Shown here in pieces: positions 8,030 through 17,436 of a stretch of DNA of 64,000 bases. The stretch comes from JASGDC01 sp047608145 (GTDB lineage: Bacteria; Actinomycetota; Actinomycetes; Actinomycetales; Micrococcaceae). The stretch spans positions 1-64,000 of the forward strand of contig JASGDC010000015.1 of NCBI GenBank assembly GCA_047608145.1, read 5' to 3'. The number at the start of each line of letters is the position of its first letter. Position 1 is the stretch's first letter. A program made the translations under genes and the position numbers. The notes beneath the pieces are model-generated. The model saw only the letters and a program-made list of their open reading frames with translations. It made no database searches and was not told where the DNA came from.

Positions 8030-9300
8030 AATTAATTGGTTTAGTAGATGTCAATAATTTCTTTGTTAGTTGTGAACGTATTTTTAATCCAAAACTATTA
8101 AATAAACCTACTGTCGTACTTTCAAACAATGATGGTTGTGTAATTGCCCGCTCTGAAGAAGCTAAAGCATTAGGAGTAAAAATGGCTGCACCACTGCATA
8201 AGGTACCTAATGTAATTAAAAACCAGCTTACCTGTTGCTCTAGTAACTTCATGCTCTATGATGATATTTCTAATCGTGTAGTAGCAGAGCTTAAATCCCT
8301 CACGCCAGAGGTAACGCCTTATAGCATTGACGAAGCTTTTATCAACAAGAAAGTCGATAATATTGAGCAAGCTAAAGCTTTCGGGCAGAAAGTTGTAAAT
8401 ACTATTTACCGACACTTATCACTACCCGTATGCGTAGGCTTTGCCCCTACCAAGACACTAGCAAAGTTAACGAACCATATTGCAAAAAAGAATCCACAAC
8501 TACAAGGAGTTTATGTTTGGGGCACTAATCCAGATTTTGAATCACAATTACTAGCACAAACTTCAGTAGGCGAAATTTGGGGTGTGGGTCGTAAAATTGT
8601 AAAACAGTTAAATTTACTAGGAATTGAGACGATTGCTGATTTGCAAGCAGCTGATCCTAATTTTATTAGAAAAAAATTTAGCGTTATTTTAATGCGTACT
8701 GTACTGGAATTAAACGGAATTCCTTGCATCGAAGATATCCAACATAAGCATCAACAAAGCCTTATTTATTCCAGAGCTTTTGCTACAGAGGTTTACACTA
8801 AAGCTGAAATGCAGAAAGTTATAGTGGAATACACACAAAAAGCAATTATGAAATTGCGTAGACATGGACTCCTAGCTGGAGCCACTAAAATATATGCATC
8901 CACTTCATACTATGGCGCCAAAGATAGTTATATTTCCTTTTCTAAAGGTGCCGAATTAAAACCAGCCAGTGCTGATATCGTGACGATTACCAAAGTACAT
9001 AAAGAACTATTAGATAAAGCTCTTGAAAAAACTGCTCCCTATGTACGCGCTGGTATTACCTTTCATAATCTTGTACCAAAAGGCTACCAAGAAGCTTTTG
9101 AAATATTTGATAATAAAGCACTTCATAAATTACAGGATGTTTATGAAGATATTAACTATACTCACGGTTATAACACCTTAGTTTGGGGCGCTACTAATTT
9201 AAGCAGTGTCACTAAAGAGTGGCTTTCTAAAGGTAATAACCGCTCACCAGACTATGTCTCTGATTGGAATGAAATTCCACAAGCTAGAATTAAACTATGA
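8026..9300 (+). CDS. umuC: Y-family DNA polymerase V catalytic subunit UmuC
   Basis: UmuC copies past DNA lesions in the SOS response. The start chosen is the ATG at 8026 (MKLIGLVDVNNFFVSCERIF), which has GAGG 6 bases upstream and overlaps the umuD-like stop; 424 residues is the usual length. Metal-binding acids are visible in GLVDVNNFF and YSIDEAF, and the helix-hairpin-helix region follows around residue 180 (WGVGRKIVKQLNLLGI). Its stop overlaps the rlmA start, so all three genes probably share the SOS promoter. Confidence 0.93.
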   Translation: MKLIGLVDVNNFFVSCERIFNPKLLNKPTVVLSNNDGCVIARSEEAKALGVKMAAPLHKVPNVIKNQLTCCSSNFMLYDDISNRVVAELKSLTPEVTPYSIDEAFINKKVDNIEQAKAFGQKVVNTIYRHLSLPVCVGFAPTKTLAKLTNHIAKKNPQLQGVYVWGTNPDFESQLLAQTSVGEIWGVGRKIVKQLNLLGIETIADLQAADPNFIRKKFSVILMRTVLELNGIPCIEDIQHKHQQSLIYSRAFATEVYTKAEMQKVIVEYTQKAIMKLRRHGLLAGATKIYASTSYYGAKDSYISFSKGAELKPASADIVTITKVHKELLDKALEKTAPYVRAGITFHNLVPKGYQEAFEIFDNKALHKLQDVYEDINYTHGYNTLVWGATNLSSVTKEWLSKGNNRSPDYVSDWNEIPQARIKL

Positions 9301-10136
9301 CTTCTCTAATCGCCACTCTAGCTTGTCCACTATGCAGTAAAGAACTTAGTGAATCTGGGAACGCATTACGTTGCGAAAACCGTCACACCTTCAACAAAGC
9401 ACGTCAAGGTTACTATTCTTTTGCTGTTGGCAATAAAAAATTCACTGGAGATACCACTGAAATGATTCAGCATCGAAATGCCTTTCTGGAAGCTAATGGC
9501 CATTATCAATTTATCGTAGCTGAGCTTGCTAATTTATTAAACTCTGAACCACAAACTTGTCTGGATGTAGCTTGTGGTACTGGATATTATGCGAAACAAA
9601 TCATAAAACAAGTAGCTCAGACAAAAATCATTGGTTTAGATATTTCCCAACCAGCGATTAAGTATGCAGCTAATGTCAGCAAAGAATTTCCTGATAAGTT
9701 TTTAGGTTGTACCAGTGATGTTTGGCAGACTTTCCCAATAAAAAATAACCGTATAGATACGGTATTCAGTATTTTCGGACCTAAAAACTCTGCAGAGTTT
9801 GCTCGAGTATTAAAACCTAATGGTCGACTTATTATAGTAACTCCTGCATCAAATCATATGATTGAGTTACGTGAAAAACTTGGATTGTTGAATATTCAAG
9901 ATAAAAAACAAAATAACTTGATTCAAAAACTTCCTGATTTTACTTGTGTAGAAACTATCAAAAAACACCAAAACTTAGCACTAAGTCATAAAGCAGCTCA
10001 TGATGAGATTTTAATGGGACCTAATGGTTTTCATTACGATTCAACTCAATTAGAAAAAGATTTAACTGAAAGCTTTAAATCCAAGTTAATAAACGTTACT
10101 GCTTCTGTAGTATTCCAAATATGGGAACCCAAATAA
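9297..10136 (+). CDS. rlmA: 23S rRNA guanine-N1 methyltransferase, RlmA family
   Basis: Members of this family methylate G745 or G748 of 23S rRNA in the macrolide-binding exit tunnel; the G748 type (TlrB) gives tylosin resistance. The 279-residue protein has the N-terminal zinc ribbon CPLC...C...H (residues 10-30), the SAM-binding motif CLDVACGTGYY near residue 90 and the family C-terminus. Which G it modifies cannot be told from sequence by eye. It overlaps umuC by 4 bases, placing an rRNA methyltransferase under apparent SOS control, which is unusual. Confidence 0.85.
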   Translation: MTSLIATLACPLCSKELSESGNALRCENRHTFNKARQGYYSFAVGNKKFTGDTTEMIQHRNAFLEANGHYQFIVAELANLLNSEPQTCLDVACGTGYYAKQIIKQVAQTKIIGLDISQPAIKYAANVSKEFPDKFLGCTSDVWQTFPIKNNRIDTVFSIFGPKNSAEFARVLKPNGRLIIVTPASNHMIELREKLGLLNIQDKKQNNLIQKLPDFTCVETIKKHQNLALSHKAAHDEILMGPNGFHYDSTQLEKDLTESFKSKLINVTASVVFQIWEPK

Positions 10137-10278
10137 TTGTGGATAAAATTATGCTCGCAGTGAACAAGTAGGCTAAGAGCTGAAAGTTATTAACAATTCA
10201 GAGTTATTCAAAGAAAATTTCCTCCGCACTCTGCACACTAGCTAAAGTAAACACAAAACACAGAGTAACAGGAGGCAC

Positions 10279-10869
10279 ATGTCTGAACAACTTACTGTGC
10301 GTGGCTGGGTGGCTACAGATCCAAGGAGTAAGGTTACTAGAAAAGGTATTCCCATAACTTCTTTCCGAGTTGCTTCTACTGAACGCAGATATAACAAAGA
10401 AAAAGAAACTTGGGAAAATGCATATACAAGCTGGTTTACTGTAGTAGCTTATCGACGGTTAGCGACGAATGTAACGCTAAGCATCAGAAAAGGTGATCGA
10501 GCAATAATTCATGGGAAATTTCGCTTAAAAGAATGGCAAAGCGAATATTCCAGAGGTGTTGTTGCTGAGATAGAAGCTTCATCCGTAGGCCATGATTTAT
10601 CTTGGGGCACCAGCTACTTCAATAAAAAATATGGCAGACATGTTGCCGAAAATAACTCTAATTCCGAAGATGGTGCAGATAAAACTGAAGCTAATAATGA
10701 AGAATTACAGCTAGATACTGAAAATGATGAGACTTATCATTCTGGAGTTTTAAATGTCGAAACTGGTGAACTACTAGAGATTGAGACAGAAAAAGTAGTA
10801 GAAGAAACGGTTGAAACAACTGACATCGAATCAGAAGTAGAAAATAATGAAGATTTAAAAAGAGTATAG
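10279..10869 (+). CDS. Single-stranded DNA-binding protein paralogue
   Basis: Residues 1-110 form an SSB-type OB fold (SEQLTVRGWVATDP at the start, then SWFTVVAYRRLATNV and GDRAIIHGKFRLKEW). A long acidic, disordered tail follows, but it ends in EDLKRV instead of the DDDIPF-like tip through which housekeeping SSB recruits partners. It is therefore likely a second SSB of the kind actinobacteria use in special situations rather than the replication SSB. An AGGAGG ribosome site lies 4 bases before the ATG. It is transcribed toward usp and shares a terminator with it. Confidence 0.85.
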   Translation: MSEQLTVRGWVATDPRSKVTRKGIPITSFRVASTERRYNKEKETWENAYTSWFTVVAYRRLATNVTLSIRKGDRAIIHGKFRLKEWQSEYSRGVVAEIEASSVGHDLSWGTSYFNKKYGRHVAENNSNSEDGADKTEANNEELQLDTENDETYHSGVLNVETGELLEIETEKVVEETVETTDIESEVENNEDLKRV

Positions 10870-10871
10870 AA

Positions 10872-10904
10872 AAAGGTGCTGGGTAAATATTTCTCAGCAC
10901 CTTT
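10872..10904. terminator. Bidirectional terminator between ssb and usp
   Basis: A perfect 10-base-pair stem, AAAGGTGCTG (10872-10881) with CAGCACCTTT (10895-10904), sits between two convergent genes and has A/T runs on both flanks. Confidence 0.85.
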
Positions 10905-10913
10905 AAATTTAAT

Positions 10914-11354
10914 TTAGCGTACTACTAAAACTGGAATATCTGCGTTATGAATAATTTCAGTCGAAGTAGAACCAAGTAAGAACCTGCGCCATGCACCATT
11001 ACCATGAGCACCAACCACCAAAAGTTTGGCATCTTCACTAGCATCAATTAATGCTTGTGAAGGGTGACCCAAAACAGCTTCAGCAGTAACTGTAACTTTA
11101 CTAAATTCTTTAACTTTTTCTACTGCTTCTTCGCAAAGTGCTTCGCCAGCTTTCTTTGCAGCTTCTAGAACTTCAGTATTAACATCAGTAACACCAAACA
11201 TACCATCAGAATAACTCGCTGGAGGCTCACTATATGCAATGACGACTCTTACTTCGCCATTGTAGAGTTCAGCATGTTCTGCAGCTGCTTTGAGCGCATC
11301 AACACCATGTTCCGAACCGTCGTAACCGACAACTACAATATTCTTAGTTGACAT
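10914..11354 (-). CDS. Universal stress protein UspA family
   Basis: A single-domain Usp of 146 residues. It begins with the beta-strand motif VVVGYDGSEHGVDAL and carries the ATP-binding signature G-2X-G-9X-G-S/T as GAHGNGAWRRFLLGST near the C-terminus, so it is of the nucleotide-binding type. It is divergent from the VIT transporter gene, with an inverted repeat in the 83-base gap that could control either gene. No specific stress can be inferred. Confidence 0.92.
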   Translation of the reverse strand: MSTKNIVVVGYDGSEHGVDALKAAAEHAELYNGEVRVVIAYSEPPASYSDGMFGVTDVNTEVLEAAKKAGEALCEEAVEKVKEFSKVTVTAEAVLGHPSQALIDASEDAKLLVVGAHGNGAWRRFLLGSTSTEIIHNADIPVLVVR

Positions 11355-11375
11355 TTCCTGCCTCCCTTGTAACTT

Positions 11376-11396
11376 ACTACTAATAACATTAGTAGT
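11376..11396. promoter_or_regulatory. Perfect inverted repeat, candidate operator between usp and VIT gene
   Basis: Arms ACTACTAAT (11376-11384) and ATTAGTAGT (11388-11396) are perfect and 3 bases apart; a further half-like ATTACTAAT follows at 11400-11408. The site lies just upstream of the -35 region of the VIT gene. The binding protein is unknown; a metal-responsive repressor is a guess from the target. Confidence 0.55.
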
Positions 11397-11424
11397 CCTA
11401 TTACTAATTCTACAAGAACATCGT

Positions 11425-11430
11425 TATAAT
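11425..11430 (+). promoter_or_regulatory. Leaderless promoter -10 of VIT gene
   Basis: A consensus TATAAT ends 7 bases before the ATG at 11438 and no ribosome site is present, so transcription should start at or next to the start codon. Confidence 0.7.
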
Positions 11431-11437
11431 AGTAGTC

Positions 11438-12169
11438 ATGCAATCTCAAGAAAATGAACTTCCTCCGTCTAGAGACCATGACCATCGAGTGGAGCCTTTA
11501 GGTTCTAAATTAAATTGGCTTCGTGCCGGAGTCTTAGGAGCTAATGACGGTATTGTTTCCATTGCCGGAATGGTTATTGGTGTAGCAGGTGCTACCTCAA
11601 GCAAAACTCAGATTATTACTGCTGGTCTAGCAGGTCTAGTTGCTGGCGCCTTTTCAATGGCTGGCGGTGAATATGTCTCTGTTAGCTCCCAAAAAGATGC
11701 CGAAAGCGCAGCATTAAAAGAACACCTTTGGGAATTAGATAATTACCCTGAAGAGGAAGAAGAAGAGCTTGCTGAAATGTGGGCAGAAAAAGGTCTTTCT
11801 AAAGAGTTAGCAGACCAGGTTGCTAAAGAATTAACTGAAAAAGATGCTCTTAAAGCTCACGCAGAAATTGAACTCGGGATTGATCCAGATGAGTTAACTA
11901 GTCCATGGCACGCAGCTTTTGCATCATTTACTGCCTTTACTATAGGTGGACTGCTACCATTGCTTGCAATCCTGATACCGCCAGTACACCAAACTGCAAT
12001 TATTTCTTGTGTCATTATGGTGGTAATTTCCCTTATTGCTACTGGTTGGCTTGGCGCTTATTTAGGCAAGGCTCGTATTCTGCCAGCCATAATTAGGAAC
12101 TTAGGCATTGGTATAATAACGATGGCCGTAACCTACTTTGTAGGTGCAATATTTGGCGCACACGTTTAG
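11438..12169 (+). CDS. VIT/CCC1-family iron or manganese transporter
   Basis: The 243-residue protein belongs to the vacuolar iron transporter family, which moves Fe2+ or Mn2+ out of the cytoplasm. It has the first-helix signature GVLGANDGIVSIAGMVIGV (residues about 30-50), the second segment GLAGLVAGAFSMAGGEYVSV, a long acidic cytoplasmic metal-binding stretch with Glu runs (residues 90-145), and three further membrane segments. In bacteria the role is usually metal detoxification. The gene has a leaderless promoter and a candidate operator upstream. Confidence 0.88.
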   Translation: MQSQENELPPSRDHDHRVEPLGSKLNWLRAGVLGANDGIVSIAGMVIGVAGATSSKTQIITAGLAGLVAGAFSMAGGEYVSVSSQKDAESAALKEHLWELDNYPEEEEEELAEMWAEKGLSKELADQVAKELTEKDALKAHAEIELGIDPDELTSPWHAAFASFTAFTIGGLLPLLAILIPPVHQTAIISCVIMVVISLIATGWLGAYLGKARILPAIIRNLGIGIITMAVTYFVGAIFGAHV

Positions 12170-12248
12170 TCAAAAAATCTAAATAAAACCTACAAACTAT
12201 CGTTGAGCTATGTTGCTTATTTACTAGCTATTTGAGAAGCTAATAACC

Positions 12249-13673
12249 ATGGAGACAGTTTTACCTGAGGACCCCAAAAAGGAAGGTCGAATAAAACGGT
12301 TTTTACGTAACCCCATTCGTAGTAAAGAACCTGCAACGACGCAAGTTTCTTTAATTGACCGCCTAGAAAAGACCCCTTACGCGATTCGTGGTGCCCGAAC
12401 AGAAACTCCCCAGACAAAAATTGCTCGTGAAATCCTACATTTGGCAGTTGATGTCGGCGAGACAATGACTCGGTATAGTGCCAGTGCCCAAGAAGTAGAA
12501 ACTGCCATGATTGCAATTACTACTGGTTATGGATTGAAAGAAGTAGACCTTGATGTTACTTACCAGTCAATCAGTGTAAACTATGCACCCCAAGGTGAGA
12601 CGCCTATCCAGATTTTACGTGTGGCACGAAGCTGGACAGATAATTTTAATGGACTCGTTAAAATTCATGAACTAATCACAGATGTCGTAGAACGTAATGT
12701 AAATGTGACTGAAGCACGCGATCGTATTCGGTTTATTAATAAGAGCCCTAAACCTTATGCAAGATGGTTTGCTAGTTTCTGTAACTCAATGTTCGTAGCT
12801 TGCACTCTTTTAACTTTAGGTGGTGGCTACTATGGTGCTGCTGCTGCGTTTTTCATTACTTTATTTACTGGAAAAATTGGTCATAGCTTAGTTAAGCAAC
12901 GCTTGCCAGAGATTTATGTAATTGCAATTACCAGCACTATAATGACTGTACTAGCTGCTTTTTTAGCTCATATTCAATTCCCAGTCGCTAGTTCTCTTGT
13001 CATTGCTAGTGGAATTTTGACATTGTTACCTACCATGCGTTTGGTATCCGCAGTACGAGACTCTATCACTGGATATCCAGTTACTGCTGCAGGTCGTGTA
13101 CTCTTGGTATCATTGCTTTTTCTTGGTATTGTCGCTGGAATCTCAATTGGAATTGTGTTGATTACCTTATTAGGTCTTAGACAAATCGATGTAACTCAAA
13201 CTTTTACTCCACCTACTTTTTGGTATCACTTACTCTTAATTGCTATATCAAGCATTTTCTATGCAGTTAATAGTCAGGCAAGTTACCGCATTCTGCTAAG
13301 AATATCTTTAGCTAGTGTAATCGGCTTCATCGCTAATACTGTAGCGATTGACCTAGGGTTTGGTCCACGTCTAACACCAACTTTCGCAGCAATTATCGTC
13401 GGCTTTGCTTCTCGCTTGCTTTCAAAACGTGCTGATGCACCTTCAAGCGTTATCTACATTCCTGCTATTATTAGTTTATTACCTGGACTAATGATTTTCC
13501 GTTCCACTTATGTCATCACAATTGGCGGCGAAGCTGCTATTGCTGGTGCTACTGATTTGGTTACTGCGTTGATGATTGCATTAGGTATTGCAGCTGGCGT
13601 AGTTCTAGGTGACTATCTTGGTCAACCTATAGAACAACGAATTCGGGGGCGAGCAGGAGGCAGAAGACGATGA
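12249..13673 (+). CDS. thrE: Threonine/serine exporter, ThrE family
   Basis: ThrE proteins export threonine and serine. The 474-residue product has a cytoplasmic N-terminal domain (residues 50-170, ThrE/DUF1212) followed by about ten membrane helices in two halves (residues 180-300 ThrE_1, 330-465 ThrE_2), the usual full-length actinobacterial architecture. Its stop overlaps the start of the next transporter gene by 4 bases, so the two exporters are co-transcribed. The start ATG has GAGAAG about 9 bases upstream. Confidence 0.88.
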   Translation: METVLPEDPKKEGRIKRFLRNPIRSKEPATTQVSLIDRLEKTPYAIRGARTETPQTKIAREILHLAVDVGETMTRYSASAQEVETAMIAITTGYGLKEVDLDVTYQSISVNYAPQGETPIQILRVARSWTDNFNGLVKIHELITDVVERNVNVTEARDRIRFINKSPKPYARWFASFCNSMFVACTLLTLGGGYYGAAAAFFITLFTGKIGHSLVKQRLPEIYVIAITSTIMTVLAAFLAHIQFPVASSLVIASGILTLLPTMRLVSAVRDSITGYPVTAAGRVLLVSLLFLGIVAGISIGIVLITLLGLRQIDVTQTFTPPTFWYHLLLIAISSIFYAVNSQASYRILLRISLASVIGFIANTVAIDLGFGPRLTPTFAAIIVGFASRLLSKRADAPSSVIYIPAIISLLPGLMIFRSTYVITIGGEAAIAGATDLVTALMIALGIAAGVVLGDYLGQPIEQRIRGRAGGRRR

Positions 13674-14917
13674 TGTCAGAGAAAAAAGATAGCTTAATAG
13701 AAAGCCTATTTTCCTATACTGGTAAACTATATTTTCCAATTACTTTTATTGGTCGTTTACCGTTAGCGATGATTGTAGTGGGTGTAACTACTTTAATCGC
13801 TGACTATAAAAACTCTTATGCACAAGCAGGTATCGTTTCAGCAGTAGCTGGAATTAGCTCTGCCGTATCTGGACCATTTATTGGTAAAATTGCAGATAAA
13901 TATGGTCAAGATAAAGTTTTAATCCCTTGTGCAGTCTTGCAAAGTATTTTGCTAGTAGTACTAGTACTAGTAACAGCAAATAATGGAAATATTGCAATTA
14001 TCACTTTCTTAGCAATGGCAGCTGGTTTCTTCTCACCACAAGTCGGGGCTTTAGTTCGTGCACGTTGGTTACATATTTTTGATGGACAAAAAGACGTAAC
14101 ACCAGTAAAGAAACATCGCCTACTTAATGCTACTCTTAGCTATGAATCAATGGCCGATGAAACTACTTTCGTTCTTGGTCCAGTATTAGTAGGGATACTA
14201 GCAACATATTTTAGTGCCAATTCCCCGCTATTGATTGCGGCTATCTTAACTTTTATCTTTGTGATGACTTTCGCCTTCCACCCAACTCGAAAGTATGCAC
14301 AAAAACGTGAAACTATAGCTGAATCTGCTACTGAAGAAGCAACAACGAATGTACCACCACTTACTCGAGCTGCAATCATAGTGCCACTTGCTGGCATGCT
14401 GTGTATTGGTTTCTTCTTTGGTGCCACACTTAACGCACTATCAGCATTCATGGGTACTTTCTATAATGTATCCCAAACTGGTATTGTTTACGGAGCTATG
14501 GGGATTGGTTCTGCGACCTTTGCGATGGCTATTGCTTGGTTGCCCCAGTCTTTCCGATATACCGAACGCTGGCTAGTATTCTCTGCAATTATGCTTGTTG
14601 GTTCATTACCATTAGCACTTATTAATCACATTATGCCGTTAGCTATCGCATTATTCATCATGGGCGTCGGACTAGGTCCAACAATGGTTACTCTGTTTAG
14701 TATTGGTAGCCAAGAAGCTCATTCAAGCCAAATATCCACTGTAATGACACTATTTAGTAGCGCTATCGTAGTTGGTCAGGCTGTAGGTGCGGCAATCGTA
14801 GGTACCGCGGCACAGCAATTTGGTTATTCGCAGGCCTTCATGATAGTCACTGCTACAGTAATCGTACTATTTGTTCTATCATTTGTATACAAGTTTAAGA
14901 TTGCTGCTAAAAATTAG
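13670..14917 (+). CDS. MFS transporter
   Basis: A 415-residue major facilitator protein with about 12 membrane helices. The loop between helices 2 and 3 is SGPFIGKIADKYGQDKVL, matching the MFS G-x-x-x-D-R/K-x-G motif. A hydrophilic central loop lies near residues 205-230. The substrate is unknown; translational coupling with thrE (4-base overlap) suggests an amino acid or related metabolite, but drug export is equally possible. Confidence 0.8.
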   Translation: MMSEKKDSLIESLFSYTGKLYFPITFIGRLPLAMIVVGVTTLIADYKNSYAQAGIVSAVAGISSAVSGPFIGKIADKYGQDKVLIPCAVLQSILLVVLVLVTANNGNIAIITFLAMAAGFFSPQVGALVRARWLHIFDGQKDVTPVKKHRLLNATLSYESMADETTFVLGPVLVGILATYFSANSPLLIAAILTFIFVMTFAFHPTRKYAQKRETIAESATEEATTNVPPLTRAAIIVPLAGMLCIGFFFGATLNALSAFMGTFYNVSQTGIVYGAMGIGSATFAMAIAWLPQSFRYTERWLVFSAIMLVGSLPLALINHIMPLAIALFIMGVGLGPTMVTLFSIGSQEAHSSQISTVMTLFSSAIVVGQAVGAAIVGTAAQQFGYSQAFMIVTATVIVLFVLSFVYKFKIAAKN

Positions 14918-15125
14918 TGAACCACAATTAAATTAATTTTGCCAAGTATCCTCTTCTCATAATGAGTTAAGAAGTTTATTTTAAAGCTTGCTATACCTAT
15001 TCCAATTGATAAAGGCCTATGGGCTATAATTACAGTAGGAGCAAATCATTCGTTAGGTATACACGCTTAAGAGCTTAAATATAGAAATCAAATGTTTTAG
15101 AAAGCTAAGAGGCAACGGATAACCG

Positions 15126-16937
15126 TTACTTCTTGTACATAGTTTCTACTTGATCTTCAAAGTCTTTAAGTGCAGCTAATCTCTTTAGCTTCATCGTAGG
15201 TGTCATGTGACCAGATTCTACGGTAAAACTATCTGAGATAATCTTAAATTTACGAATTGATTCAGCACGAGATACATTTTCATTAACCTCATAAACTTTA
15301 CTTTGAATTTCAGCAATAACCTGTGGATGAGTGGTTGCTTCTTCTACTGATAACGGCTTCTCAAAGCCTTTATTCCTACACCAATTCTCGAGCTCATTTT
15401 TATCTAGGGTTACCAGTGCAGAAACGAATGGCTTATTTTCACCAACGATTAGTGCTTGTTCTACAATTAGTGAACTATTGATACCATCTTCCATTGGGTT
15501 AGGATAGACGTTTTTACCACCTGCAGTAACGATAATATCTTTCTTACGACCAGTAATCTTCAAGAAACCATCTTCGTTAATTGTGCCTAGATCTCCAGTT
15601 TTAAACCAACTACCTTCTGAAAAAGCTTCTTCTGTGGCTTTTTTGTTCTTCCAATACCCTTTGAAAACACCAACACCACGGACTAAAACTTCTCCATCTT
15701 CAGAGATACGTGCTTCATTTCCCGGGGATAATCGCCCAACTGTACCAATATTAGTATGCTCTGGAGTATTCAAAGAAAGTGGTGCTGTAGTCTCAGTTAA
15801 ACCATAACCTTCAAGAATCGGCATTCCAGCACCAGTAAAGAAGTGAATTAACTCAGGATTAAGTGCACTAGCTCCCGATACTATATATTTACAATGTCCA
15901 CCAAGAGCCTTACGCAATTTCTGATAAATTAACCTATCAAACAGTCGTTGTTGCATCTTAGTATTGAAACTAACGCTACCGTTTGCTTTCTGTTTCGAGT
16001 ACTGCACTGCAACATTGTAGCCACGTTTGAAAATTTTACCTTGACCTTTACTCTCAGCTTGGGAAAGTGCAGAGCCATAAACTTTTTCAAGGACACGTGG
16101 TACTACTAATAACCAAGTCGGTTTATAGCTCTTAAAATCCTCAAGGATATTAGCCATTGAACCGTGGGACATATTAATTTCAGCAGCTAGACAACATATC
16201 TGTACTGCACGAGCTAGAGCGTGTGCTAGTGGTAAAAACATGATAGTTCTTGAGTTTTCTTTCGGAACTAAAAACTCTGGAACAGTTAGGATGATATTCT
16301 CTGCAATCTCCACGAAGTTACCATGAGTCAGCTCACAGCCTTTAGACTTACCAGTAGTCCCAGAAGTGTATACTAAAGTAGCAACACTATCGAGGTTAGC
16401 AGCAGAGCGCACTTCTTCTAACTGTTCATCTGTAATATCAGTTTTAGCTAATAGTGTTTCGTAATTAGTACCAAGTTCACTACTTTCAAAAGTCCAAATA
16501 TCATTTAATGCAATACCTGCATTATTGGCAGCAGCACTTACTTGATTAGCACGATCTTCATTATCGACAATGGCAGCTTTTGCATTAGAATCCTCGAGAA
16601 TCCATTCGATTTGAGGTCCAGAAGAAGTTTCAAAAATTGGGACGCTAATAATGCCTGCATACCACATTGCAAAGTCTACAAGTGACCACTCGTATCTAGT
16701 AGGGGCCATGATTGCTATTCGGTCTCCTGGCTTATACCCTTTTTCAATTAAAGATTTAGCAATTAATCTTACGTCTGCATGGAATTTTTTGACAGTAACA
16801 TCAACCCAAGAGCCACGTAACTTACGGCTATATATTTCATATCTTGGGTTAGATCTAACCTTTTTTTCTAATAAATCCGTAATATTACTATCAGGCTCAA
16901 CATTGACTATTTTTGCGCTAGAAACTTCTTGCATCAT
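15126..16937 (-). CDS. Long-chain fatty acid-CoA ligase (FadD15-like)
   Basis: An AMP-forming acyl-CoA synthetase of 603 residues. It carries the adenylate motif VYTSGTTGKSKGCELTHG (about residue 190), GYGLTETTAPLSLNTPEH, WFKTGDLG and GRKKDIIVTAGGKNVYPNP, the complete catalytic set of the ANL superfamily. Similarity in layout is to the actinobacterial FadD15 group that activates long-chain fatty acids for lipid synthesis. Two ATGs are in tandem (16937 and 16934); the second is better spaced from AAGAGG. It is alone in its transcription unit. Confidence 0.9.
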   Translation of the reverse strand: MMQEVSSAKIVNVEPDSNITDLLEKKVRSNPRYEIYSRKLRGSWVDVTVKKFHADVRLIAKSLIEKGYKPGDRIAIMAPTRYEWSLVDFAMWYAGIISVPIFETSSGPQIEWILEDSNAKAAIVDNEDRANQVSAAANNAGIALNDIWTFESSELGTNYETLLAKTDITDEQLEEVRSAANLDSVATLVYTSGTTGKSKGCELTHGNFVEIAENIILTVPEFLVPKENSRTIMFLPLAHALARAVQICCLAAEINMSHGSMANILEDFKSYKPTWLLVVPRVLEKVYGSALSQAESKGQGKIFKRGYNVAVQYSKQKANGSVSFNTKMQQRLFDRLIYQKLRKALGGHCKYIVSGASALNPELIHFFTGAGMPILEGYGLTETTAPLSLNTPEHTNIGTVGRLSPGNEARISEDGEVLVRGVGVFKGYWKNKKATEEAFSEGSWFKTGDLGTINEDGFLKITGRKKDIIVTAGGKNVYPNPMEDGINSSLIVEQALIVGENKPFVSALVTLDKNELENWCRNKGFEKPLSVEEATTHPQVIAEIQSKVYEVNENVSRAESIRKFKIISDSFTVESGHMTPTMKLKRLAALKDFEDQVETMYKK

Positions 16938-16986
16938 AACCTCTTAGCTCATCTAAAACTATCTAATAAAACTAACACTTTTTTGT

Positions 16987-17436
16987 CTAACGCTCTAGCA
17001 CCATTGGGATATGCACAATATCCGCATCCATATATGTGGGACCGTTACGTTTAAAACCAAACTTTTTATACCAATTCTCTAAATGAGCTTGAGCACCTAA
17101 TTTAATTACTGGGGAATTAGAGCTTTCCACAACATACTCAAGCAAATTACCTGCATATCCATGGCTTCGGTATGGTTTTGCAGTGGCTACCCTACCAATA
17201 ATGTCATTATTGGCTTCATCTTTTAAAACACGCAATACTGCAGCAACTTCACCAGTAATCTCTAGCCAAACATGTCTGGTTTCTGGTAAGCCGTCAAATT
17301 CATCAATCTCCGGCACGGTAACTTGCTGTTCTACAGTAAATACATCGCCACGAACCTTAAACAATGCCCACAAATATTTAGCAGAAATATCCATAATTGT
17401 GGCATCTTTTATTTGATAATTAGTTGCAATATCCAT
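16987..17436 (-). CDS. GNAT acetyltransferase, ElaA-like
   Basis: A small GCN5-related N-acetyltransferase of about 149 residues. The segment LFKVRGDVFTVEQQVTVPEIDEFD is typical of the ElaA subgroup, and GRVATAKPYRSHGYAGNLLEYV is the acetyl-CoA pyrophosphate-binding region. The ATG at 17436 overlaps the stop of the mannosyltransferase gene and has AGGAAG upstream, so both are in one operon. Substrate unknown. Confidence 0.82.
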   Translation of the reverse strand: MDIATNYQIKDATIMDISAKYLWALFKVRGDVFTVEQQVTVPEIDEFDGLPETRHVWLEITGEVAAVLRVLKDEANNDIIGRVATAKPYRSHGYAGNLLEYVVESSNSPVIKLGAQAHLENWYKKFGFKRNGPTYMDADIVHIPMVLER

